64,000 bases of DNA from Triangularia verruculosa. Taxonomy: Eukaryota; Ascomycota; Sordariomycetes; Sordariales; Podosporaceae. Every line of letters starts with the position of its first letter. The stretch's first letter is position 1. The translations under genes and the position numbers were made by a program. The stretch is from positions 392,061 to 456,060 of the forward strand of contig MU863882.1 in the NCBI GenBank assembly GCA_033296885.1, read 5' to 3'. The notes beneath the pieces were generated by a model. That model searched no databases and was not told the origin of the DNA. It was given only the letters and a program-made list of their open reading frames with translations. Positions 46,522-58,700 of the stretch are shown here, in pieces.

Positions 46522-49500
46522 GCGCGGGCGTCTTTTTTCTTTCGAACTTCTTGATGGTGATGGATATTGTGTCCCAGATTCAGGGGCTGGCATCTTGATT
46601 CTTCCATGAAACCCCCATATTGTTTGAGTATTGTTTACGCTCGAAAGGTTACCCATCCGGGGGAAAGGGGCAATGAATACTGCACAATTGCCCTGCTAAC
46701 TGCATAATATCATGATATTCCATGCAAAGCAGTGATCTCGTCTGGTTTAGGGACCCTAATGCCCTTCTAAGCGAAAGAGCCGAGTCTGCTCTCTCGGTGT
46801 GATTTTGGGAAGCTACGTTCTTTACCCAGACGAAAACCCAAAGTACCTAGATCCTACAAAGAGGCAAAAAGGCAGTTTTCAAGAATACGAGAAAAGTTGG
46901 AGGGATGGTCTGAACTGACGTCCCGAGCGAGGAGAAGGAATAGCTGGGCTAGTCCCTTACCTTAACAGAGCAAATATATGAATGGTTGGATGTAGAGTAG
47001 TTTGTTGAACATCTGTACCTTCCCGATATGGTGAAATCAAAAATTTGAACGCCTTCGGTTTTCACTTACCGAGGCCCTGTGGATTAGGTTGTGATGACTT
47101 GAAGTTTCCACGCCTGTGCTAGAACAGGCCTTGGTTTCTTTGTCTTTGACCTGCCATGTTTGGTGAATCTCAACTTTCTTCCAGTCTCAACATTTTGGAG
47201 CGGTGACTTGGCCTGTTTCGACTTACATGCTTCTGGCGTAGCGTAGACCTGGGTTACCGAATTGTCCACCTTGAACCGGAGCTCATACACCGTGTGGTGC
47301 TTCACTCGGCTGGTTTCCCCCTCTTAGTTCCACCACCGGCGTGCCTCGCTACAAATTGAGGCGAGCGGACGATGTGGGCAGAATGCATCGGCTTCATTCC
47401 GGAGGGATTGTGACGAGGCTTGCATCATCGGTTGTTGGCGAGAGTAGCTGGTTGGATACTCTCTTGTCTGTTTCTCCCTTCTTCTTGTCTCGCCTATACC
47501 TGAAGATCCATACAGGCACGTAGTTCGTTCTTTGCCTATGCCTTCTTTGGTTAAAGGTAAAGGTTGTCGGTGAAGGAAGGAAGAATGACTGACGGGTTGA
47601 CAATTTTATACCAGCCAAGTCAGGCAGAAACGGTTGCATGCAGGTGGCATGCTCCTCCCGTTTTTGCCGCTGTTCTGAAAAGAGTGTCGTATAAGGGGGG
47701 CTTGTTCCCGTTCAGCTTCTGTTGTTGTATATGGTCATGTCATGCCGTGTGTACTCCCCTCCTAACCGGGTAAAGTCTTGAAAACTTTGATAGAACCAAG
47801 AAGCAGACTGGAATCCATCCCGGCGTGGCGGAAACTGCTGTCCGTGTTGAAGGGGGGTGTAAGACTTGATGCTGGGTTCTGCTGTCGCCCCTTGGCCGTG
47901 TCCGTATCAAACAAGGCTGGATCATGGAGGCTTCGACCACTATCGGGAGTTAGTATCATGACGCCAATGGGAATAATAGAAGAAGGGAAAAAGAGAATTG
48001 CAACACGCCGGGCCGGATCGACCCTTGACCACAGATGCGGCCATGACCGACCAGCTCTTGGCACCCGGGCGATCATCCACTTCAACTATGCAAAGCCGTG
48101 CTATGTCTTCTTCCTGGCATAACGCTCCGGTACGTCTACCTCTGAAGCATATCTGTCCGTCATACATTGGCAGAACGCATGAGGCCGGCTTACCAGTTGT
48201 TGGCTTATGAACTTGGTAGTGGGCATAGAAATGATCGCCCTGTCCTGTGTGCTGTGGGGTGGAGTTGACCCCTTCCCTGGGGCCCGTCAAGAAAAGCTAT
48301 GGTGAAGCATAAACCACGCAATGTTGTTGATATACTAGATGCGTATGCGTATATAGGCAAGCAGGATGGAAACCTGCAGCAGCGCGTGTTAGTGTAGCTG
48401 AACGCTGCTGAAGGTTGCCAATCCTTCCGATCGCATCCTGCTGGAAACCGCAAAAAGGTGGGGACGTAACCGACGATAGCACGGGACAGAGGGACATCAG
48501 CCGGTGCGGACCAGCTTTGGAATAGTTGTGGTTCGGCTCCCCATCGCGGTCGCATCGCGGCAAGCTGGCGGTTCATGGTCACAATCAGCTAAAGCTTCCC
48601 GTAAGACCGCTGTGGTTGCTTCAATGGTCGCAGCACCCAATTATCATGTGCATCGGGACAATGTGTAGGAGCTTCCTTACTTGGCGTTGCTGAGGGATAG
48701 GGGATGAATGCCCGCAAACGTCAGGTAAGTCTTATCGGTTGTGAGAGCTTCCGCTCGGGGCTTGACTCCGAGATTCAAGGCCCTTGATTACCTGCTACGC
48801 CAGATGATATCGACACCTCCGACAATACCTGAGATTTTTCACCATGGAAAAAGAGGGAATTCCAAGACGGACGGTCAGCTCGCTAATGCCTCGCAATATG
48901 GAACTGCTGGCCGAAATGGTTGCGGTTTTTTCTGTTCCTCACTGGCGAAGGAACCTGGCGTCCTGGCCTAAGATATCTAAGGTACATACATACCGCTCAC
49001 CCCTCCCCGGTCGTCTCTAGAAAGTGTGTTGCCTTTTTGCCTGGGAAGGTGTGAGCTCCTCTGAATCATGCGAAGTTGCTAACCCTGGTGATCCACGTGC
49101 CCTGGCTTGTCCCAAGGATCAATTTGACATCGATTGCCAAGGAGGAATTGTCGAAGACGACCTGAAATGGCGATGAGGGCGGCGAAGGTGATGAAGGAGC
49201 AGTCCCGTCAGCTTGGTGCCGCATCGGAGTAGGGACGTCCTAATTTGGTCCAGGCAACCGCAATCCTGGGCTCTGATAGAAGAGAAAGAATGATGTTGTC
49301 AAACGAAAGGAAAATACATGTGAGCCGGATTGGCTGGGCTTGTGGGTGAAGTCCCCTAAACCACGAGCATGGGCCACCATTACGTAGTTCATTCCGTGTT
49401 ATGTAATCAAGGGTGGACAAGGAGTGTGAGCGGTAACAACTATCCGCCTTCCGTCTCAAAGTGCACCACATTTTTCCGCCCGAGGACCGCGTCCAATGCA

Positions 49501-51613
49501 TTTAGGTGCCGTTGGGCGCCGTTGGTTCTCGATTCAGGAGCTGGGCTCGGTTGTATCAGAAAAACAGGCCGATCTAAGCTAAGCCTGGAAGGATATGCCT
49601 TCAGTTTCTCACAGCTCACATCGTCAGCAACCTGGCAAGTATCGAGGTACGGCCCGCCCCCTTCATCTCCCTTCCGACAGACTCTGTTTGCGCTCGCGCC
49701 GGGCAGACGCCCGACCTGAGCCACGGCCGGCAGAGCAATCTCCCGGCGCCGTGCCAGAGATCAAGCTCCCGTCTCCACAGCTTGAGGCGCTTACATTCTT
49801 TGCCATCCCGCTTATGCCACCACATCACGAAGTCTTCTACCCAAGGACTCAAGCTTGTTACTTATTCACCATTCGGAACCGAAACGTAACCAACTCTTCA
49901 CAGTACTGTGAGTAGTATTTATGGTTGTCCACCGTGTCTTGTGCCTGCATTATTTTCTCGCGAGTTTCAATGTTGGCAAGCCATGCCCAATCTGACTGTT
50001 GGATTGGGTGCTTTTGCTGCCTGCGTGTCATTGCAGACAGGTCCCCTACGAGCCATTCTTGTCCCTCGGAAGTATTGCGACCGCTGGTCACATTCTACTG
50101 ACGGGCATTCGATTGGGAGGCCAAGTTTCCAATATCCTCCGTCCGCAGAAATGCCTCCCTGTCTGAAGCTTCTCGGATCACGGGCGCTTGTCTTGATGTG
50201 TCGCCCGAGATTAGACAACAAGAGTCTCGTAAGGTTCTCACAACTTCGGTGATAGGCAGGTGTGGTGCTAGCACATAATAAAATAGCAACCCCCAAGGGA
50301 GTCTTCATAGTTGTCGATACGCTGGTTCAAACTGCCCGCGGTGAGGGTGAGTTCCTCTCCCTGAGAACCTCCATGGCTTACACCTACCCCTGTCATCATA
50401 TGGTGACCCCTCCACCCCTCCACCCTCCACCCTTCCCACCCCTCCAACAAGATTTCTCACTCCCCCCCACCCCGCTTACCCACACCTCCCATGTCCTTAC
50501 CAGGTCATATCGCGACTCTTATTCTCCAGCCTAAGCAGCTCCCTGAACGTGGACACTTTCGTCAAATGTCTGTTGAGAGACAGGTCATACACATCGTTTT
50601 CGACGGTATACTAGAGAAGCAAGCGGCTCGCTCATTTCCCGAGGCGCTGTTTTGCATGTCGAACCCCTGGTCGACAGCGAGCAGGATTGAAATTGACAGC
50701 AACTGGATGAATCAAGCTGTTGCAATCCCAAGGCCAGCTACCTATATAAGACCGTGACAAGGGCCTTCCTGGCGTCTCTCTGGCTTTCTCTCCCGCGATC
50801 CAAGACACAGACGTATCCCATGTTTGAGAAGTGGTGTCTAGGAACTGAACAACGAACCTTTCTTGCCCCAACAGCTGTGTTTCAGGGGTGCTTTTTACGA
50901 AGCCGTTATTCGTTCGTCCTCACGTCATTGCCGCTCAACCTCGACATCTCGACGCCTCCCAACTCTTTTTCTTGTTGAGCACTTCAGGTACACCCACTGG
51001 TTCCCGTCTCTCCCCCCGGGGTTTTCGGAGCTTTATTAATCATACCGTGCAGGTTGCCGGCAGTGTGATTCCTGGATGCAGGTCAATGGTTTACCAGTCA
51101 CCAGTAGATCCCCATCTCCACTGGTAGCGCTACAAACGACAAGCGCAAATACCACCCGATTACTGAATTCCAACTCGCTGGGACCGCCTCCGTAGCGCGC
51201 TCTCGGCTCCACAACTGCACCAACGCGCACAGCAACTATCCGCTCCCCACTAGAGCATCACCTAGGTATTGCCTCCCCTCGCCGTCACTGGAGAAGCAAG
51301 CTTGCAGGCAGGCAAAGCACGCGCAGGCCCAGCTCGCCCCCACTAATTTCTCCGGCCCCCTGCCCCGCAGACGAGCTGCTCATACGGTGTCTGCTGGCCT
51401 GGTTCTATTCCTCCTTCATCAAGACCTTTCCCTTCTCAAAACAGCCCGGAACTGCTTGAGAGGCAGGTGTCACAATCCATAGGCGCTCTTTGGCCAGTCG
51501 ATGCTTGTTAGCCTTCTGCTGACAAGCCAACCTTAGAGATCGGCTGTCACCGTCACTGTCTGGCGTTTTGCTACACCCAACGGTAACACAAATCTTTATA
51601 ATTCACACACACG
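46522..51613. other. gene-poor interval, 5.1 kb
   Basis: No frame here has recognisable domains or a plausible multi-exon structure; the longest are about 115-125 codons and overlap one another on opposite strands. Base composition is ordinary, with no AT-rich RIP signature. The right end (about 50900-51613) is C-rich and pyrimidine-biased, consistent with the 5' leader of the Ste23 gene. It may contain a lineage-specific gene or noncoding RNA that cannot be identified from sequence alone. Confidence 0.5.
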
Positions 51614-54600
51614 ATGGCCAACTCGGAGGAATCGCCGCCGCAGCAGGCTCGAGTCGAGGTTCAGGTGGTAACAGAGAATCTCGAAACCCCCCAACTTGAT
51701 GATCGTTCATACCGTGTCATCCGTCTCCCAAACCAACTGGAGGCTCTTCTGGTCCATGACCCCACAACGGACAAGGCCGCGGCAGCGGTTGACGTCAATG
51801 TCGGAAGCCACAGTGATGAAGATGATATGCCGGGAATGGCTCATGCCGTTGAACATGTAAGTGTTTCTGACTCCCACCGCACACAATTGAGCGTCGGCCA
51901 CTAACTGGGCGAAAATAGCTTCTTTTCATGGGAACAAAGAAGTTTCCTGTTGAAAATGCCTATCATCAATACATGTCGAATCATTCTGGGCTCACCAATG
52001 CTTTCACGGCTACCACATCAACTAACTACCATTTCGAGGTTTCTGCGAAGCCCAGCAACGACGAGGAGCCCTCCGCTACTAACCCCTCGCCACTACTGGG
52101 AGCGCTGGACCGCTTTGCCCAGTTCTTCATCGAACCCCTGTTTCTAGAGAACACCTTGGACCGCGAGCTACGGGCTGTGGACTCGGAGAACAAGAAAAAC
52201 CTCCAGAGTGACAACTGGCGCCTTCATCAACTCAAGAAGACCATCTCAAACCCCAAGCATCCCAACCATCACTTCTCGACCGGCAATCTCGAGACACTCA
52301 AAACCATTCCGGAAGCCAAGGGGATCAACGTGCGGGACAAGTTCATTGAGTTCTATGAGAAGCACTACTCTGCGAACCGCATGAAGCTTTGTGTTTTGGG
52401 ACGGGAGCCTCTGGACGTGCTACAGGCATGGGTCACAGAGTACTTCTCGCCCATCAAGAACAAGGATTTGCCACGGAACAGATGGGAGGACGAGGTTCCC
52501 TACACCAAAGACCACCTGGGTGTCCAAATCTTCGCCAAGCCTGTTATGGACACGAGAGAACTTACTCTCAGCTTCCCGTTTATGGAGCAAGAGAATCTTT
52601 ACGAGACGCAGCCGGGTGGGTATATCAGCCACCTCATTGGTCACGAGGGCCCCGGCAGCATCATGTCATATGTCAAATCCAAGGGATGGGCGAACGGCTT
52701 GGGTGCTGGGCCAAGTACCATCTGTCCTGGGTCGCCAGATCAGTTCGAGATCGGGATCACATTGACTAAGGAGGGACTCAAAAATTACAAGGAGATTGTG
52801 AAGGCCGTGTTCGAGTACATCGCTCTTCTGCGAGAGACAGAGCCGCAGCAATGGATATTTGATGAGCAAAAGGGCATGGCAGATGTCAACTTTAGGTTCA
52901 TGGAAAAGTCGCGGGCCTACCGGTTTGCGAGCTCGGTCAGTCAGAGAATGCAGAAGCCAATCCCTCGCGAGCACCTGGTGTCTGGCTATTCCAAACTTCG
53001 CAGGTTTGACCCGAAACTGATCAAGGAGGCTTTGGGCTGGCTACGGCCTGACAACTTCTTTCTTGTTGTCACCTCACGGAATCCCCCTGTCACGTTGGAC
53101 AACAAGGAGAAATGGTACGGGACGGAATACACCATTCAACCAATCCCGGAGGCATTGATGAAAGAAGTCCAGACAGCTGCCGCAAGCACACCCGAAAACC
53201 GGAAAGCGAAACTTCATCTGCCTCACAAAAATCAGTTCATCCCAACAAAGCTAGATGTGGAGAGGAAGGAGGTTAAAGAGCCCGCGATAGCGCCTCGAAT
53301 TATCCGCAATGATCCCACAGTCCGGACCTGGTATAAGAAAGACGATACCTTCTGGGTCCCCAAAGCGAGCATCATGGTCAGTTGCCGGACACCTATCACA
53401 TCGTTGGCATCCATGAGAGCTGCAGGTCGTCTGTTCACCGACTTGATCAAGGACGCCCTAGAGGAGTATTCTTATGATGCCGAACTGGCGGGAGTTGAAT
53501 ATACCGTGATCTGCGAGGAGCGTGGAATGTATGTCGAAGTCTCTGGCTACAACGACAAACTTTCGGTGCTGTTGGAGCAGGTTCTTGTCACCATGCGCGA
53601 TCTTGACATCCGCGACGATCGATTTGCCATCATCAAGGAACGCACAATTAGGTCATATCGTAACTGGGAGCTTTCGGCACCTTGGACTCAGATTGGTGGA
53701 TACATGAGCTGGTTAACAACGGATCACTACAACACCATTCTGGATATCGCCGAGGAGCTTCCCGCCGTCACTGCTGATGCAGTGCGCTCTTTCAAAAGGG
53801 ATTTCTTGGCCCAGATGCACATGGAGGTTTTGGTTCACGGCAACTTCTACAAGGAGGACGCACTGAAACTGACCGACATGATCGAAAGGACAATCAAGCC
53901 TCGGCCGCTGCCGCCGTCACAGTGGCGCTCGCCTCGGGGGTTGGTGTTTTCCCCAGGATCAAACTACGTCTGGAAAAAGACTCTCAAAGACCCCGCGAAC
54001 GTCAACCACTCGATCCATTACATGCTCTACACAGGCGCCAAGATTGACCGCCCTCAGAGGGCCAGGACGGCACTGCTGGACCAAATCATGCATGAGCCTT
54101 GTTTTGACCAGCTCCGCACCAAAGAGCAACTTGGGTACATTGTGTACTGCGGCTCATGGAGCAATGTGACGACTTTTGGTGTCTACTTCATCATCCAAAG
54201 CGAGAAGACTGCCCCCTACCTCGAAACTCGCATTGAAAAGTTCCTGGAAGATATGGGCAAGAGACTCGAAGATATGTCTGACGGCGAGTTTGAAAAGAAC
54301 AAGCGGAGTTTGATTGAAAGAACTCTTGAGAAGGCCAAGTCTCTGGAAGGGGAGAGCAACCGACATTGGCAATCCATTGAGTCTGAGTACTACATGTTTA
54401 ACAATCGTGAGTACAACCTACCTCTTCTTGTCTGTCTGGGTAATACTGACCTTAATACCGTTTTGCAGGCCAGCTAATCGTCGATAATCTGAAACCGCTC
54501 ACCAAGACGGACATGGTTGAATTCTTCAACCACTACATTAAACCTTCATCACCTTCACGGGCCAAGGTCGCTGCCTACCTGGAGGCGCAGGCCAAGAGTG

Positions 54601-54989
54601 ATGTGACGACGAAGCAAATCACCGATCTCATTAAAGCACTGGATCTCGATGAAAGCACAGCTGCGCAGACCGCCACGGACCTCCAATCCCGCCTGAGCGC
54701 GGCCGGTCATGACGAGGAGAAGGAGGTTGAGGGCCTGGTCGACTATCTCAACGGCCTTGGTGTGCCCGAAGCCAGGATCAAGACGGCTTCTGACGTCTGG
54801 AGAAAGCTGCACTCGGAGCATGGACCCGGGAACGGTGTCGTCAAAGATGCCGAGCCACCGTCATCTAACGGCACCACTCCAACACCCATCAAGAATGTGC
54901 GCGACTTCAAGGCACTCCATGCCACCAGCAGAGCGCCTTATCCGGAGAAGGATCTTGCCGAATATTTTGACTTGGACCCGAAGCTGTAG
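51614..54989 (+). CDS. STE23: M16 metalloprotease, insulin-degrading enzyme / Ste23 type
   Basis: Three exons: 51614-51856, 51919-54406 and 54469-54989; 1083 aa. The inverted zinc site HAVEH is encoded at 51842-51856 and ends exactly at the first intron. The third zinc ligand is the Glu in DRELRAVDSENKKN. Typical M16A segments follow: LLFMGTKKFPVENAYHQYMS, TATTSTNYHFEV, and in the C-terminal half LRTKEQLGYIVYCG. All four M16 domains of the IDE clamshell appear present. The yeast relative Ste23 trims a-factor precursor, and animal IDE degrades insulin and amyloid peptides. Cytosolic or peroxisomal location is likely: the C-terminus is PKL, resembling a weak PTS1, and human IDE ends in AKL. The residues just before the end (about 935-1070) form a Ser/Thr/Pro and helical extension. 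Start ATG at 51614. Full length for the family with an extra tail. Confidence 0.95.
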
Positions 54990-55793
54990 ATACTAGAGGA
55001 ACTCTAGATGGACGAGTGTGAACAGATTTTATACCCAAAAGTATTTTACCAGCATTGCTGGCCTTGCAGCGCATAGATCAACTATTGAGATTTCGTTACA
55101 TCCGTTCTCTGGGAAAACATCTTTGAGGATGTCTGTCGAGAAGTCCAGGCCCGTGCTCCCGACAGGGCTGAAGAGCACGAGCCACAGCGCTCCATCTCTT
55201 TATCCACCCCTGACTTGACTAGAACCTAGCGGGCCAAACAAAAAATAATCCGGCATCAGAACTGGCATAAATTTTGTGGCACGGACTGGGCAAGAGAGCC
55301 ATTATTATTTTGTGACCCGTGCCCCTCCAAAATGTCAAGACGTAGCCGTCGCGCCTGTTCCACTTGATTGATAGCCGCTTGGGGTATCCCTTTCATCCAA
55401 CAGAGTGCGAAGCACAACTTCAACAGCAGCCGACTTTTCACACCACTCCTTGCCACTAACCAGATTTCACATTTGGTCCCTGATGCAGGAACGACCTTCT
55501 TGAGCTGCCTCCCTCACGGTTCGACCTTGTAACCATCGTCGTCATCCACTCGCTTGGCTTAGGTGTGTATTAAAAAGACGCCGTTCCAAAGAGAGTCGCC
55601 GCACCTCTTTGCACGGTTTGCCCGTGTATCAGAGACATCAATACGACCTTTTACATTTATTACAACATCCAACCTGAACTCCACTTTAACACCTCAGTGT
55701 GTTTCTAGGATTGCCCTCTCCGTCCACCGCTTTCTGCGACTTTCTACTTACCAACCCTATCGACGATTCAGAGCTGCCATACGCAGCTCACAG
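54990..55793. other. intergenic, promoter/leader of the Ubp12-like gene
   Basis: About 800 bp between the Ste23 stop and the first confidently coding part of the deubiquitinase. No ATG occurs between about 55486 and 55823. An ATG at 55332 (ATG-TCA-AGA-C) sits directly before a GTAGCC donor, which could be a 10-nt first exon of the deubiquitinase. Confidence 0.45.
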
Positions 55794-58700
55794 TCACCAC
55801 GTCGTCCTCAAAGAAAAGAAGAGTGACTCGCCAGTCCGCCAGGGAGCACCAGCCCGAAGACTTGGTGCTGCCCTCAACTGAAGACATCGATCCAAGCTTC
55901 TCCTTCACAGAACAGGCAGACATCCCAGACCTCGACACACCCACATACGTCCGCCACGGCGACTCGCTGCCACCGTCTGGCGTTCCACCTCGCTTGCAAA
56001 CCCAGTGCAGCTCGGTAGCTGACTCGCCCTCCGTCGCAAGCTCCCCGTGCGCTTCGGCCGACCTCTCAGTTGACTTTGACCGGGGTGCAGATTTTCTTGA
56101 CCCTGCCCCAAGTCTGCGACCGACAGACTGGACACTGCCGGGTAGCCAGTCCACTTCACTCCATAGTACAGTCCACCGTGCTCTCATGGGGGCTGCTGCA
56201 GATCTTCCCCAGCGGTCATCGTCCCCGCTAAAGCGACCTGCCTCCAGCATGGAACCCGAGACAGACAACATGAATGCCAAAGAGGATGTGGCTATGAATG
56301 TGGACAACGACTCTGCAACCCGGGCCGTGAACCAGGAGCCCGTTCAGAAAGAGACCGGAAATGATGAGGCGATGGATGCGACCCCCTTAAGCCCAAAGGA
56401 GCCCACCACAGAGCCAAATGGACTTCCTCTACGGAACGGTCAGTTTTCACCTTGCGTTGCCTGCGTTCGGCTTTGTGCTAAAACATCATAACAGATATCC
56501 CTCCGCTCGACCAGCAAATCAAGACAATCGAGACGCTTGTCAAGGCATTTGCCGAGACTCCGATTCAAGACGGTGACCAGGCGTATCTAGTGTCAAGACA
56601 ATGGCTCCAAAGAGCCCAAGCTTTTGGTCTTGATTCCAAGCATGTCAGCAAGGAGGTGCCAGAAGGAACACTTGGCCCGGTGGACAATTCCGATATTATC
56701 CAGGCGATATTCACAGATTCCAATGGAGTAGAGTGTGTGAAGCTGAAGCCAGGCTTGGGAACGGAGAGCTTCGAGCTATTCCCCAAAGATGCCTGGGATC
56801 TTCTACTATCCTGGTACGGGTTGGTTCCTGGGCAAGCTCCTGTTATCCGGTTTGCGCACAACACTGCGCCGGATGCAGTTTCTGAGCCCGTCATTCAGTT
56901 CGAGTTCCACCCTCCTGTGTTTACTATACACAGATTGTGGTCAGCCACGAGCCCGATTCCTATAGAACAGGAAATCAAGCTCAAGAAGCCCGGGCCTCCC
57001 ATTGTGGTTCAGAGCACTTCGTTCAGTTATCACAAGTTCTTGAAACAAGTCAAGAGCCTTGCTGGAGTGGCGACAGACCGCAAGGTGCGTGTGTGGAGGG
57101 TTTTGCAGACCATCCCCGCCACAGAGGCCACCGCTCCAGAGCCCTCAGAGCCCTCTGGGATGATGAAGACTCCTCCAGACTCACCGATTCAGGGAACTAG
57201 CGTTCCCAACGGACTTCCCGTCGTGCCTGGCGCTTGGCCCGAGATGCTTGTCGATGTGGTTACGTTCTTGCAGTTGGAAAAAGACGTTCAGCGCGCACTC
57301 GTTGAAGCAGAGGACACCACTACCAATGCCAATTACAACGGAAAAAAGAGCCTGTCCTTGATCGGGCTTAACGTCGACCAAACACTTGTTCTTGATGAGG
57401 AGATTGAGCGTAACATGTACATCTCCACGTTCATCAACCGCAACCTCAACGACAAGAACCCGGCGACTAGGAACAGCTCAACTGCTCTTGTCCAGGCCCG
57501 TGCGAATACCAGCGGACGCAGCAGCCCCGCGCTTTCGGCACCTCTCACTAGGGGTCGGGCCCAGCAAAAGCCGGGACGGACCAATGGTTGTGTTGGACTT
57601 CAGAACCTGGGTAACACCTGCTACATGAACTCGGCTCTTCAGTGTCTGCGTGCTGTCGAGGAGCTGACGAAGTATTTCCTGACAAAGGAGGCCCAGAAGG
57701 AAATCAACGCTGACAATCCTCTTTCTCACAATGGCGATGTTGCCGTTGCCTACGGGCGCTTGCTTGACGAGATTTACAGAGATCCTACACCAAACTCGAT
57801 TGCGCCGCGTCAATTTAAAAGCGTTATTGGCCGTTATGCTCCGACGTTCTCGGGCTATGGGCAACAGGACTCCCAAGAATTCCTTGGTTGGCTTCTCGAC
57901 GGCCTCCAGGAGGACCTGAACCGCATCTTGAAGAAGCCCTACATCGAGAAGCCTGATTCTACTGACGAGATGATCAACAACCCAGCGGCTATCCGGGAGA
58001 TGGCACTCAAAGTGTGGGATATCACGAAAAAGAGAGACGACTCGGTAATTGCCGATCTGTTCACCGGCTTGTACAAGTCTACCCTTGTGTGCCCGGAGTG
58101 CAACAAGATCAGCATCACTTTCGACCCCTTTAACAACCTCACACTACCCCTGCCCATGGCAAATTCATGGTCCAGGACCGTCAAGTTCTACCCGCTCAAT
58201 GAACCACCAGTCCAAATTGTCGTGGACATTGATAAGAACAGCAGTTTCAAGACAATGAAGCAATTCATTTCACAGCGTGTCGGTGTCCCTGTTGATCGCC
58301 TTATGGCGAGCGAAGAGTACTCGGGCAAGTTCTTCAAACACTACGACGACTTGTCAACGGTCTCGGAAGAAATCACTAGCAATGATATTGCCACGGTCCA
58401 TGAACTCGAAGCTCCTCCTTCCAATCTTGAGTTGACCAAGCAAGCCAAGAAGCCGAAGTATAAGTCACTACTGTCTGACAACGATGAGGATGACATGATG
58501 GAGGACCCTATGGCCCAGAGCATGGTTGTTCCCGTTCTGCACATCGGCATCCATGGCAAGAACAAGGGTAAAAACAACAAAGGCGGCTCCCTACCGCCGC
58601 ACTTCATCATCCTGACCCCCGATGAGGCCTGCAGCGAAGATATCATTCGCAGAAAAGTGTTGGAGAAAGTGGCGACATTCACTACACATCCTGGGCTTGC

